A stretch of DNA of 64,000 bases. Source: Streptomyces sp. CB02923 (lineage in GTDB: Bacteria; Actinomycetota; Actinomycetes; Streptomycetales; Streptomycetaceae). Made by a program: the position numbers and the translations under genes. Positions 41,755 through 50,474 of the stretch are shown in pieces. How positions within the stretch are numbered: position 1 is the first letter of the stretch; every line of letters starts with the position of its first letter. The notes under the pieces are model-generated. The model worked only from the letters and a program-made list of their open reading frames with translations. It was not told where the DNA came from and made no database searches. The stretch lies in the NCBI RefSeq assembly GCF_001905005.1, contig NZ_LWKZ01000023.1, forward strand, positions 744,001 through 808,000. The letters run 5' to 3'.

Positions 41755-43769
41755 GTCGGCCTCCTGATGTGCGGGGCGACCGCGGCTGCGGGCACCGCCC
41801 GGCAAGGCTCGGCGGCCGACACGTCCACGAGGCGCGCCAGCAGCCGCTGTCCACGGGCGGTGCGGGCCGTGAGCAGACCGTCGGGGTGCTGTTCGACGTC
41901 ACGGCACGGCAACGCGTAGAACCGTTCCCACACCAGATCGGCCACCACGATGCGGTCGGGCACCGCGTCGAGGCGGGCGGGCACGGTACGTACCCACGGA
42001 TGCGGCCTCGCGGCGTCGGCCGAACGCCGGCCGCCCCGGTCCGCCGCACGGCGCGACGGCGGGTGCACGGCGCTCACCCGGCCGGGCCGCACCACCTGGA
42101 AGACCCGCTCCAGCCGGGCGAGGGCCTCGGTGCGCGACGGACCGCCGTGCACCGTCAGCGGGTAGCCGACCCGGCCGCCGAGGTAGCTCAGTTCGGGGTT
42201 TCCGGCCAGCCGGCCCGAGGCGTCGAGCGAGACCCCGAAACGCTCCGGGTCCTGTGCGAGCCTGCTGCCCGGTTCGGGCACCATGAGTTCGAGCGCGTCG
42301 ATGCCGAGGTGCCGCTCGTTGGCGGCCAGGAATCGCAGGGACTCCTCGAACTCCTCCGGACGCTCGTCCAGGACATGGCCCATCACCGAGAACCGCAGGG
42401 TGATTCCCGCCCCGGTGACGTTGTCCACGATCCGCTGGTAGTCGGCGGCGCGCACGCCCCGGTCCATCAGGTCGAGCAGGCGCTGCGAGTTCCCCTCGTA
42501 CCCTACGGCGATCATGGCGCAGCCCGCTTCCGCCAGCGCCCGGCAGAACGCCGGATCGGTCAGGCTGGACTCCAGCCGGCTGCGCACCCCGAACCGCACC
42601 CGCACCCCGCGCTCGCGCACGGCGCGCATCGCCTTGGAGACCAGGCGCAGGTTGGTGTTCTCGTCCACGATCGCCACGAACCGTGTCCCCGTGTCCCGGA
42701 CCACCGTCTCGACCGCGTCGGCGACCTGCCCCACGGTGGCCTGCTGGTACCTGCCGGGCGGCAGCGACCGGTTGCCGTACGCGCAGAACACGCACCGCCC
42801 CCAGTAGCAGCCGACGCAGGAGACGATCGCCACCTCCAGGCCCTCGTTGAGGTACGAGCGGACCGGCAGGCCGATGTGGTCGGGAGGGCCGAATTCGTGG
42901 AAACGCAGGGTCGGTGCCCGGCGGGGAGGGGCGGTGTTCCCCGCGGGGGCGGCGTTCCCCGCGCGCGGCGACCAGGTCATGCCGGGCACCTCGGTCGAGG
43001 GGATCGTTCCGTCGAGGGCGTCGAGCCAGCGTTCGAGTGGTTCCTCCCCGGCGGTCCAGCACAGGGCGTCGACGGTACGGCGGAGGCCGGGCAGGACCGA
43101 GAGGTTCGCTTCGCGGAGCATGATCTGCTGTCCGCCCAGGCAGATCTTGATGCGCGGGCTGAGTCTGCGCACCCAGGCGGCGATCAGGAGGGCGGGTCCG
43201 AGCTGGCTGAAGAACGCCACCGAGAGCCCGACCACGCGCGGCGGATGCCGGGTGAGCAGTTCGTTCACGAGCCGGTGGAGCACCTCCACCGCCGGTCCGG
43301 ACGCGGCGGGCGGCCGGTCCGCCGCCCGCAGCACCGCACTGTCCAGCTCGTCGAGGCCGTGCCAGGCCGATGTCAGGAAGGTGTCCCGCACGAACAGTTC
43401 GAGTGCCTGCCGGGCGAGCCGCACCGAGCGTGCGGCGCCGAACTCGCCCGGGGACGTCTTCCGCATGACATGTGCGCGGATCTCGTGGATATGCCGGTCG
43501 ACGGCACGGGCCATTTCCCGGCGGTACCAGTCGCTCATACCGTCGCCGCCACGGGCACGCGCAGGGGCGTCCAGCAGGCGTGGATCGCGCAGTATTTCGT
43601 GAAGCAGGGCGATGTTGAGGTCGGCCTGGTGAACGCTTCGGCCCCGGCGCCGCAGGTGGCCGGTGAGATAGGGCAGGCTCAGATACGGAAAGAACCTGGC
43701 TTCGGTCTGCGGCGGGAAGAGGAGGAGTACGTCGACGGGCTCACCGTCCACCGCCGGTACGCGCGGCAC
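41751..43769 (-). CDS. B12-binding radical SAM RiPP enzyme
   Basis: A 672-residue protein. The N-terminal VDVLLLFPPQTEARFFPYLSLPYL and VVGLSVAFFSQLGPALLIAAWV...ICLGG segments are a cobalamin-binding fold without DxHxxG, usual for B12 radical SAM methyltransferases. The cluster motif is C321-x4-C326-x2-C329 with an extra C318. Downstream are FVAIVDENTNLRLV and EGNSQRLLDLMDRG. I set the start at GTG 43769 because AAGGAGGT lies directly upstream; a longer frame to 43940 would run into the precursor. It is 136 bases after the precursor gene. Likely C-methylates or cross-links the precursor core. Confidence 0.85.
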   Translation of the reverse strand: MPRVPAVDGEPVDVLLLFPPQTEARFFPYLSLPYLTGHLRRRGRSVHQADLNIALLHEILRDPRLLDAPARARGGDGMSDWYRREMARAVDRHIHEIRAHVMRKTSPGEFGAARSVRLARQALELFVRDTFLTSAWHGLDELDSAVLRAADRPPAASGPAVEVLHRLVNELLTRHPPRVVGLSVAFFSQLGPALLIAAWVRRLSPRIKICLGGQQIMLREANLSVLPGLRRTVDALCWTAGEEPLERWLDALDGTIPSTEVPGMTWSPRAGNAAPAGNTAPPRRAPTLRFHEFGPPDHIGLPVRSYLNEGLEVAIVSCVGCYWGRCVFCAYGNRSLPPGRYQQATVGQVADAVETVVRDTGTRFVAIVDENTNLRLVSKAMRAVRERGVRVRFGVRSRLESSLTDPAFCRALAEAGCAMIAVGYEGNSQRLLDLMDRGVRAADYQRIVDNVTGAGITLRFSVMGHVLDERPEEFEESLRFLAANERHLGIDALELMVPEPGSRLAQDPERFGVSLDASGRLAGNPELSYLGGRVGYPLTVHGGPSRTEALARLERVFQVVRPGRVSAVHPPSRRAADRGGRRSADAARPHPWVRTVPARLDAVPDRIVVADLVWERFYALPCRDVEQHPDGLLTARTARGQRLLARLVDVSAAEPCRAVPAAAVAPHIRRPT

Positions 43770-43905
43770 GGCCCACCTCCTTGCCCGCCGGACGGCCGTA
43801 CACCACGGCAGCACGGCGCGCTCTGCGTGAATGCGTAACGCAGCGCGGAACCCCCGGGAACGACGGAGGCGGAACCGCACGCAGCCCGCGGAACCGGTAC
43901 GGGAC

Positions 43906-44058
43906 TCAGTCGGCGGTCTCGAAAACGTCCTCCGCGGCAATATAGACGTAAGCGTGGTAGGAGCCGCCGAGCTTCAGCTCCTTGGAATCAATCACTTCCA
44001 GTTCGTCGAGTTCCGGGAATTCTTCCTCGACGGGCACTTCGGGGCGCAGAGCGGTCAT
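43906..44058 (-). CDS. Putative RiPP precursor peptide
   Basis: A 50-residue peptide led by ATG 44058 with a strong GGGAGGGG site. The first 30 residues are highly acidic (PVEEEFPELDELEVIDSKEL), like RiPP leaders. A Gly-Gly at 31-32 precedes the probable core SYHAYVYIAAEDVFETAD. The core has three Tyr, one Phe, no Cys, Ser only at its first position, and ends in Asp. It is first in the operon, before the B12 radical SAM gene, the usual place for a precursor. No dedicated protease or exporter is adjacent. Confidence 0.75.
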   Translation of the reverse strand: MTALRPEVPVEEEFPELDELEVIDSKELKLGGSYHAYVYIAAEDVFETAD

Positions 44059-44334
44059 GACCCCTCCCTGATGGGAACATGGCGGGTTGTCGAATGGAAG
44101 ATCAGTTTCGCGCTGATTTCTTGATTCCGAGCCGCGCCGCGCATGCGCGGCCGGAGCGGCTCCCGGCCCACGGTACTTCCGGGCCACCGGAGGTCACAAC
44201 GCCGGTGGAGTCGCGAATTACCTTCCTGTGGCACGCATTCGGCTCCGTGCGGTGTGGTGCTGTGCGATGCGGTGTGGCGCGGTTCCGAGGTGCTGTCCTT
44301 GACCGTCAGGAAAGAACAAGAGGAACATCTCGCA
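44059..44334. promoter_or_regulatory. Divergent region, RiPP precursor / methyltransferase
   Basis: These 276 bases must carry the RiPP operon promoter (minus strand) and the methyltransferase promoter (plus strand). I see no clear -35/-10 pair. At 44255-44285 a GCGGTGTGG-like word is imperfectly repeated on the plus strand, of unknown meaning. Confidence 0.4.
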
Positions 44335-44991
44335 ATGGGAAAGCCACGGGACATGAAGCCCATGACGGCACAGGAATGGAACCTGACCTATCAATTCGGC
44401 GACCCGGTGTGGGACGAGCCGCCCACCGCACCCCTTGCCCGCCTGCTCGCCCGTCACGCCCCGCCTCCCGCAGAGGTGATCGACGTCGGATGCGGGCTGG
44501 GTGCCGCCTCGCGCTGGCTCGCCGAGCACGGCTACCAGGTCACCGGGTGCGATTTCTCGTCACGGGCGATCGAACTGGCCCGTGCACGGACCCCCGCGGC
44601 GCTGCCGGTCCGGTTCACGATGGCCGACGTCATGCACGTACCACCGCGGCTCGGCCGGTTTCCGGTCGTACTGGAGCGGGGCGTCCTGCATGCCGTACCG
44701 CACACGCCGGACAGGCGTCACTTCGTCGAGGCGATGGCACGTGTCTGCCTCCCGGGGGGCCTCTGGATCCACGTGGGCGCGAGCGCCGCCACCGTGGAGG
44801 CAGAACACAGCGTGGCACGAGGCCCCTCCCGCATGGCCGAACAGACCTTTCTCGCCCTGGTCGACCCCCAATTCACCGTCCTGGAGATCGACTACGCGCC
44901 GTTCGGCAGCCACGCGGCCACCTGGCAGGCACGGCACGCCGTACTCCGCCGCCGGTCGTGTCCCGGCCCGCCCTCACCTCCGCCCTCATAG
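44335..44991 (+). CDS. Class I SAM-dependent methyltransferase next to RiPP operon
   Basis: A 218-residue methyltransferase: N-terminal WNLTYQFGDPVWDEPP, motif I VIDVGCGLGAASRWL near residue 48, YQVTGCDFSSRAIELAR, then motif III FPVVLERGVLHAVPH and CLPGGLWIHVG. This matches the thiopurine/TehB-like small-substrate group by eye. ATG 44335 has AGAGGAAC. The gene is divergent from the RiPP precursor, so co-regulation is plausible and it may methylate the peptide or a carboxylate in it, but substrate evidence is absent. Confidence 0.85.
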   Translation: MGKPRDMKPMTAQEWNLTYQFGDPVWDEPPTAPLARLLARHAPPPAEVIDVGCGLGAASRWLAEHGYQVTGCDFSSRAIELARARTPAALPVRFTMADVMHVPPRLGRFPVVLERGVLHAVPHTPDRRHFVEAMARVCLPGGLWIHVGASAATVEAEHSVARGPSRMAEQTFLALVDPQFTVLEIDYAPFGSHAATWQARHAVLRRRSCPGPPSPPPS

Positions 44992-45004
44992 GGAGGAGCA
45001 GGAG

Positions 45005-46414
45005 TCAGCAGGTGATGGTGCCCTTGCGCAGTGCGTGGCCATCGTCGTTGCTGTCGTCGGACCAGTAGACGGACTTGGAGCCCGCGGTGCACTCGTCGGC
45101 CCCTGCCAAGGTGAAGCCTTCGTTGTTGTAGTTGGGCATGCCGGTGGGACGGTTGTAGACGGCGGTGGTGGTGAAGACGCCGGAGGTGCCGATCCGAAGG
45201 GTGCTGTGCCGGCCGTCGCAGGTGTCGTCACAGACGGCCCACAGGCGGGCGGCCTGGGGCTCCCACTGCAGTTCCATGACGCCGCTCATGCCGCTGTCGA
45301 CGGACGCGACGCGGGTGAAGGCGCCGGAGTCCTGCAGAACGTAGCCGTAGATCATGCCGGTGCCTTCGACGCCGGTGAAGAACACGCCACCGCTGTGGGC
45401 GCCGTAACGCGCCGGGTCGTAGGCGGCGCCGGTGGCGGCGTCCTTGAAGGCGGCTCCGGTCAGGTAGGTGTCGGGGACCCAGGTGATGCCTTCGAAGCCG
45501 AGGTTGGAGCCGACGGACGGCAGGTCGGAGGTGAGGTTCCACTCCTTGGCGGCGGTCAGCGTGGAGCCGGTGCCGGAGACGTCGTACTTCAGCACGGACA
45601 GGCGGCTGGTGCCGGAGGCGTCGCCGTTGCGTTCACTGGCGACGAACACGCCGGTGGCGGACCCGCCACCGGCCACGGTGACGCCCTCGCTGTCGGGGTG
45701 GCCGGACCCGCCGGGGAAGCGCAGGGACTTGCCGGAGGCCCAGCCGCCGCCGGTGTCGGGAGCCCAGCCGCCCGAACCGTTGCGGACCAGACGCCACAGC
45801 CTGCCGTTGTTCTGGGCAGCCCACATGACGCCGCCTTCCTGGTAGAGGCCGCTGAGGTCCTCGCCGAAGACGTCGGCGGGGTCAGCGGTCGTCACCTTCC
45901 CGCTGCCGGGCCACGCCACGGGTGTGGTGCCGCCGCCACCGCAGTCGTTGGCGGCGCCCAGGGTCACCTTGGCCGCCTTGAACGCGCCGGTGCCGTCGGG
46001 ACAGCGTGACCAGGAGGGGGCGGAGTGCTTGCTCCAGGAGAAGCTGTCGACCAGGGTCTTGCCGTCCGCCAGATACAGGCGGGCCCGGTCGTCCGAGCCC
46101 AGCCCGAAAGCGCCGTGGACGTCGAAGGCGCGGGAAGCGCCCGCCGTCAGCGTGGTCCCGGAGGCGATCTTGTACTTCGAGCCGTCCTTGTCGTCCTTCA
46201 GGATCCAGCCCGATATGTCGACGGCCGCGGCGCCCTTGTTGTAGAGCTCGATCGAGTCCTCGACGTCCCCGGTGGTCACCACTTCGTTGATACGGATGTC
46301 ACCGGCCGGGGCCGCGTGCGCAGGAGAGGCGGCCAGCGAACCGGCCAGTGCCGACCCGGTGACGAGGAGAAGAGCGAAATCACGGCACAAGCGGCGCGTA
46401 CGTGAAGCGGTCAC
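45005..46414 (-). CDS. Secreted lamin-tail-domain protein
   Basis: A 469-residue exported protein. A Sec signal peptide with cleavage around AHAAPA (residue 35) precedes a lamin-tail domain (about 37-155: IRINEVVTTGDVEDSIELYNKGAAAVDISGWILKDD). From about 165 a beta-propeller-like region follows (EDLSGLYQEGGVMWAAQNNGRLWRLV, SEGVTVAGG, GFEGITWVP, NYNNEGFTLA), resembling esterase-like phytase or SdiA-type propellers. Such proteins are often extracellular nucleases, phosphatases or adhesins; I do not assign one. GTG 46414 is used. It converges on the methyltransferase gene. Confidence 0.78.
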   Translation of the reverse strand: MTASRTRRLCRDFALLLVTGSALAGSLAASPAHAAPAGDIRINEVVTTGDVEDSIELYNKGAAAVDISGWILKDDKDGSKYKIASGTTLTAGASRAFDVHGAFGLGSDDRARLYLADGKTLVDSFSWSKHSAPSWSRCPDGTGAFKAAKVTLGAANDCGGGGTTPVAWPGSGKVTTADPADVFGEDLSGLYQEGGVMWAAQNNGRLWRLVRNGSGGWAPDTGGGWASGKSLRFPGGSGHPDSEGVTVAGGGSATGVFVASERNGDASGTSRLSVLKYDVSGTGSTLTAAKEWNLTSDLPSVGSNLGFEGITWVPDTYLTGAAFKDAATGAAYDPARYGAHSGGVFFTGVEGTGMIYGYVLQDSGAFTRVASVDSGMSGVMELQWEPQAARLWAVCDDTCDGRHSTLRIGTSGVFTTTAVYNRPTGMPNYNNEGFTLAGADECTAGSKSVYWSDDSNDDGHALRKGTITC

Positions 46415-47596
46415 GGTGGTCCGTCCAAAGGTCGCGGAGGAGGGGGCGACACACAGTCCCGACGCAGACCGAACGAGATGACTCCTGCCATGCAGACACC
46501 ACGTGAACGAAGACTGAAAGGTTCATGGAAGACCGGACAGCTCCAGGCAGAGGTAAACCGTGGGTGGAAACCCGCCTGGCCGACTCCACCAGGTCCTCTC
46601 GCGCACATGGTGGCGCCAGTCTGTGGGCGGCTGAGCTGGAGTCGTTGTCCGTGCGGGTGGTGGGGCAGGTCTCCAGGGACGCGCGACCAAGGGCGAGTTG
46701 GCATGGGCGAGGATCCGGCAAGGCCATGGCTCGCCTCTGCTCATCGCCGGGTAACCGTCGTTGCGTCTACGGCGACGCTACTGGACAGGTTGGCGGGCAT
46801 CGACGCTGTTGACGGAGTTGCGCGGTGGGTTCCCGTGGGGTAAGCGAACTCTTGTGGTGCGCAGTGTGGGCGCCCCGATCCGGCGGTAGATATAGCGCAG
46901 GGGCGAGCTGCGATCGGGGTCGACTGGGCGCGAAATCTCGGAACCGAGCCCTCTGTTACTGTTCCGTCGCGCTTTGTTACTTCGGTGGGGATTTGCTCGG
47001 GGGATGCCCTTATGGGGCATGCCGGGATGCATCCGTGATGGATCGCTCTGCAGGTCGGAGGGAAAGCCCTCATCTCTCACGAATGTGGAAGCGGCAGCAT
47101 GAGCGTTACGAAATTAGCGTCTGCGAGTCCTGTCGGATTCCCATGTGCCTGTGCAGGTGGCTGGACGTGACAGCTCCACATGTGAATGCTCCGCCCGGAA
47201 GGCGGATGGGGCGGGCCTATCGCGCCTGAACAGGGGTTATCTGCCTCGGGAAGGTGGGCCTCTTACGCCTGTCGTTCTGATCTGATCGAGCCATGGCCAG
47301 CTGTGATCGCTGCATGTCGCTCCGGCGGTGATGGAATGCGTGGACGAGATCGATTCAGATGCCCTTGCATTCGCCAGCGACTTGCATGGAGGGAAAAGTG
47401 TTCGGGCTGCACGATTTGCAAGTGAAGGGCCAACATCCGACGGTATGGTGAGTTCACCGCATGCAGCGAAGTGATGGCGGACTGTGTGCGGTGGCCCCGG
47501 GGTTGCGGCCCGAGGCCACCTGACAGGCCATCAACGCCCAGAAAGGCGCCTTCAGTGACCCCTGGAAACGACCGGGAGCGTGCTACGGCCTCCCCG
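46415..47596. other. Gene-poor, lower-G+C stretch
   Basis: No gene is supported in about 1.2 kb. The frame at 46825-47229 yields a cysteine-rich sequence without a ribosome site or family match, and minus-strand frames are antisense noise. By eye the bases from about 46950 to 47450 are less G+C-rich than the flanking genes, as in non-coding or imported DNA. No IS ends, tRNA or repeats were noticed. Confidence 0.45.
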
Positions 47597-47821
47597 ATGC
47601 TTCGCAGGTGCATTATCCCGCTCCAGCGGCGCGATGAAACTCCTTCTGCGTGTCTGTGGGACGTCCGGGTCTGCTGCAGTCTGATCCTGGTGATTCTCTT
47701 CATCTGGTGGGTGTCCGCGACTGTCCAGTGCCCGGTCCACATCGTGGGGCCGCTTCTTGTGATGCTGCTGGTGGCGTCTTGCTGCAGCGGCATGCGGTTC
47801 GTCCGCTTGCGTCGAGGCTGA
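47597..47821 (+). CDS. Possible small membrane protein
   Basis: A 74-codon frame with two hydrophobic spans (VCCSLILVILFIWWVSATV and HIVGPLLVMLLVASCCSGM) and a basic tail RFVRLRRG. Third-position G+C is high in the second half, as in real genes here, but no good ribosome site precedes the ATG, and the family is unknown. Treat as a low-confidence gene. Confidence 0.3.
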   Translation: MLRRCIIPLQRRDETPSACLWDVRVCCSLILVILFIWWVSATVQCPVHIVGPLLVMLLVASCCSGMRFVRLRRG

Positions 47822-47934
47822 CCACCACACCAGAGCGGGCGTCACTGTCGGGATCGTGGCGCCCGCGAGGAGCTGCTGCCCCGGATGTCGCGTAGTTGCA
47901 CCACGCGTCATGAGGGCGGGAGGGAAGCGCTTCC

Positions 47935-48963
47935 GTGACTGTGCCCTCACAGCAGGAACTCTGTGGAGACTGCGGAAAGCTTATTGCACAGAAGAGTGGA
48001 CGGGGGCGTCGCCGAGACTACTGCAACGCCCGGTGCCGGCGCCGGGCCCAGCGTCGTCGGGACCGCGACAGGCGCGCCGATCCAGCGCCCCAGGGCCCCC
48101 ATCGAAGTCATGCGATAGCCGACGAAATGGCCGTGGCAGTCGAGGAAATGCTGGCAGTCTCTGAGGTGCGTCCGTCTCTTGCCGTCATGCTGGATCTGGC
48201 TGCGCGGCTGCGGGAAGATGCGCTCTGCTATGCAGCGGCGGCTGTGATCGAAGCTCGATCCGAGGGTTCCGGGTGGATCGAGATCGCTGATGCTGCCGGA
48301 GCGACCGAGGCGTCCGTGCGGGCCCGATGGGGAGGAGCCAAGGCTCAAACGATCCTCGCTCGGCGCCAATCGGCAACAGACGGCGAAGTGAAGCTCCGGA
48401 GCAGACCCTTCACCGCCGGACAAGGTTCCGGCTGCGACGTTCTGCCGGTCCCTCCGGTGGCGGAAGAGGCGGTACGTCATCTGGCCAAAGCCCTGACGAC
48501 CCTGCGGCATATGTCAGACGTCGAGTTGACCGCGGTCGCCGAAAGGACCGTTCTGCCGGTCAGCTTGGTGGCCCTGGTGTGCGAGGGGCGAGCACTCCCG
48601 TCCTGGCCGGTGACATACATGCTGGCCGAGGCGACCGGAGGCGCCCCCGGAGATCTGCGTCTGCTCTGGGAGCGAGCCTGGGGGCCGGAACCATTCACGC
48701 CCCTGAATTCACCGCAGCGGTTGTCGGCGGCTTTGCGTGGAGCACATCTGGCGGCCGGCGCCCCGGAGCTTTCCTGCCTGTGCGCACAGGCAGACCTCGA
48801 TGCCGCAGTGGTAGGAGCGGCTTTGGACGGGCGAACGATGCCGGCCTGGGACACGATTCGTGCACTGCTCACGCACCTGGGAGCCGAGCCAGATGCCTAC
48901 CGAGCGCTGTGGAAAGCCGGCGCCTCCTCATGCGGGGCCCAGGAAGGAGACCCTGCACAGTGA
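47935..48963 (+). CDS. Zinc-finger protein, putative regulator
   Basis: A 342-residue protein. An N-terminal zinc-finger-like module (CGDCGKLIA, then RRRDYCNARCRRRAQRRR) with a very basic stretch suggests DNA binding. The middle contains GSGWIEIADAAGATEASVRARWGGA, an HTH-like segment. The C-terminal two-thirds has two similar helical blocks ending PVTYMLAEATGGAPGDLRLLW and DTIRALLTHLGAEPDAYRALW, which look like an internal duplication. GTG 47935 has an AGGGAAG site. It overlaps the next gene by 4 nt (GTGA). Function unknown; actinomycete-specific type. Confidence 0.72.
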   Translation: MTVPSQQELCGDCGKLIAQKSGRGRRRDYCNARCRRRAQRRRDRDRRADPAPQGPHRSHAIADEMAVAVEEMLAVSEVRPSLAVMLDLAARLREDALCYAAAAVIEARSEGSGWIEIADAAGATEASVRARWGGAKAQTILARRQSATDGEVKLRSRPFTAGQGSGCDVLPVPPVAEEAVRHLAKALTTLRHMSDVELTAVAERTVLPVSLVALVCEGRALPSWPVTYMLAEATGGAPGDLRLLWERAWGPEPFTPLNSPQRLSAALRGAHLAAGAPELSCLCAQADLDAAVVGAALDGRTMPAWDTIRALLTHLGAEPDAYRALWKAGASSCGAQEGDPAQ

Positions 48964-49478
48964 ACACACACCACCTCCGGCCGACACTGCCCGTGCCGGA
49001 GGGTGACAGCGCTCCGATATGTTTCCGGTTGGAGTATCTGGCGTTCCGGCAGATGCACCATGGTCCGTACCTGCACTACGCATGTGTACGTACCGGAGAT
49101 CACGCGCAGGCGGAACAATGTGTACGAACCACCTTCGATGCTCTCTCGACACATTGGCTGACGGCTCTACGCAGCAACTGTCCGGCAGCAGTGGCTTGGA
49201 GCCTGCTGGGGCGAGAGGCCGGCGGCAGGGCGGACTGCCGAGCCCGGCATGCGTGGAGCGTGCACTGTCTCCTGGAGGCGGCACAGGCCGACGCGGTGCT
49301 TCTTCAGCGGCACCTGGGCCTTTCGGTCGATAGGACGGCAGCGCTGATGGGATTGCCTGACTACGCCGTGCGATCCCTCCTGCGAAGCGCCGAACGTGCT
49401 CTGGCAGCCATACCGGCCTGTGTGGCCGCCCGGCTGGGTATAGACAGTGGCCGGTCGGCGCCCCCGCTCGGCGGGTAG
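48960..49478 (+). CDS. Sigma-factor-like protein
   Basis: A 172-residue protein translationally coupled to the zinc-finger gene (GTG 48960 inside its end; AGGAAGGAG upstream). Residues 30-65 (LEYLAFRQMHHGPYLHYACVRTGDHAQAEQCVRTTFDAL) resemble sigma region 2, and residues 110-155 (QADAVLLQRHLGLSVDRTAALMGLPDYAVRSLLRSAERAL) resemble region 4. It is shorter and more divergent than ECF sigma factors, so it may be a sigma-like regulator without polymerase activity. The pairing suggests a small regulatory unit. Confidence 0.65.
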   Translation: MNTHHLRPTLPVPEGDSAPICFRLEYLAFRQMHHGPYLHYACVRTGDHAQAEQCVRTTFDALSTHWLTALRSNCPAAVAWSLLGREAGGRADCRARHAWSVHCLLEAAQADAVLLQRHLGLSVDRTAALMGLPDYAVRSLLRSAERALAAIPACVAARLGIDSGRSAPPLGG

Positions 49479-49624
49479 TGCGCCGGTCATATTTGTCACC
49501 CGCCTGTGGGCTCTAACACCTTCGGGTGTAGCCCTGTTGTCCGATAGCGCGCAGCCTCGCCCCTCCCTACGATGGGTCTTTCCCACTGCATCTGGCCTTC
49601 GGCTAAGGCCGTCAAGGAGGGGGC

Positions 49625-50443
49625 ATGCCCCACGGGGAGGAACCCCAAGCTCACTACATCGACATGGAGATACCCAGTGTCGCTCGTATGTATGACTGGC
49701 TGCTGGGAGGTGTGGAAAACTACCAGGTGGACCGAGACGCCTGCGCCAAACTCCTGAGAATCGTGCCGAACTCCCAGCAATTGGCCCGCACCAATCGCGA
49801 GTTCCTCCAACGCGTCGTGCGCATCATCGTCACCGACTTCGGCATCACACAGTTCCTCGATCACGGATCCGGTCTGCCGACCCAGAACAACGTGCATGAA
49901 GTGGCTCAGCGTGCATCCCGTGACGCGAAAGTTGCATACGTCGACAATGATCCGATGGTGCTCGCACACGGACGCACGACGCTGCACGAGAACAGCAATA
50001 CGATGGTCATCGATCAGGACATGCGGAACACCGAACAGATCCTTGAGGTTACGAAGGAATTCTTCGACTGGGCAAAGCCCATCGCGGCCCTCTTCGTCTC
50101 GGTCCTGCACTGCTTGCCGGACGCGGATGATCAACGAGACCCTGCAGCTTTGGTGAAGAGAGTCGCTGCGGCGCTTCCACCGGGCAGTTGCATGGTCATC
50201 TGTCAGTTGGTCAGCGATGACCCCGCCGTTCGCCGTGATGTCACCCGTCTGATGGCTGATAGCACTCGTAACCGCTGGGGTCGCGTGAGAGAAGAACACG
50301 AAGTCCGGCGGTACTTCGAAGGCATGACCATCGTGGAACCCGGCCTGGTGGATGTGATCGACTGGCGGCCCGATGTACCGCCTCCGCCTTCTGGTATGCG
50401 GCCCACGGAGTGGGTCGAATGGGGCGGGTTGGGTCTCCTCTGA
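49625..50443 (+). CDS. SAM-dependent methyltransferase, DUF574 family
   Basis: A 272-residue protein of the actinomycete DUF574/Methyltransf_19 family. Seen: SVARMYDWLLGGVENYQVDRDA (family hallmark), FLDHGSGLPTQNNVHEVAQ as motif I, VAYVDNDPMVLAHG, then ALFVSVLHCLPDADD. ATG 49625 follows AAGGAGGGGGC. Members are numerous in Streptomyces; substrates are unknown. Converges on the XRE regulator gene, with only 31 bases between. Confidence 0.9.
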   Translation: MPHGEEPQAHYIDMEIPSVARMYDWLLGGVENYQVDRDACAKLLRIVPNSQQLARTNREFLQRVVRIIVTDFGITQFLDHGSGLPTQNNVHEVAQRASRDAKVAYVDNDPMVLAHGRTTLHENSNTMVIDQDMRNTEQILEVTKEFFDWAKPIAALFVSVLHCLPDADDQRDPAALVKRVAAALPPGSCMVICQLVSDDPAVRRDVTRLMADSTRNRWGRVREEHEVRRYFEGMTIVEPGLVDVIDWRPDVPPPPSGMRPTEWVEWGGLGLL

Positions 50444-50474
50444 GTGTAACCGGGCGGGCCCTCGGCGGTCCCGT

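Noticed and set aside
43770..43940. N-terminal extension of the B12 radical SAM protein
   Set aside because: The extension is Arg-rich, overlaps the precursor gene and lacks a start signal, while AAGGAGGT sits right before GTG 43769.
46380..46727. Minus-strand frame upstream of the lamin-tail gene
   Set aside because: No ribosome site or motif, and it overlaps the lamin-tail promoter and start region.
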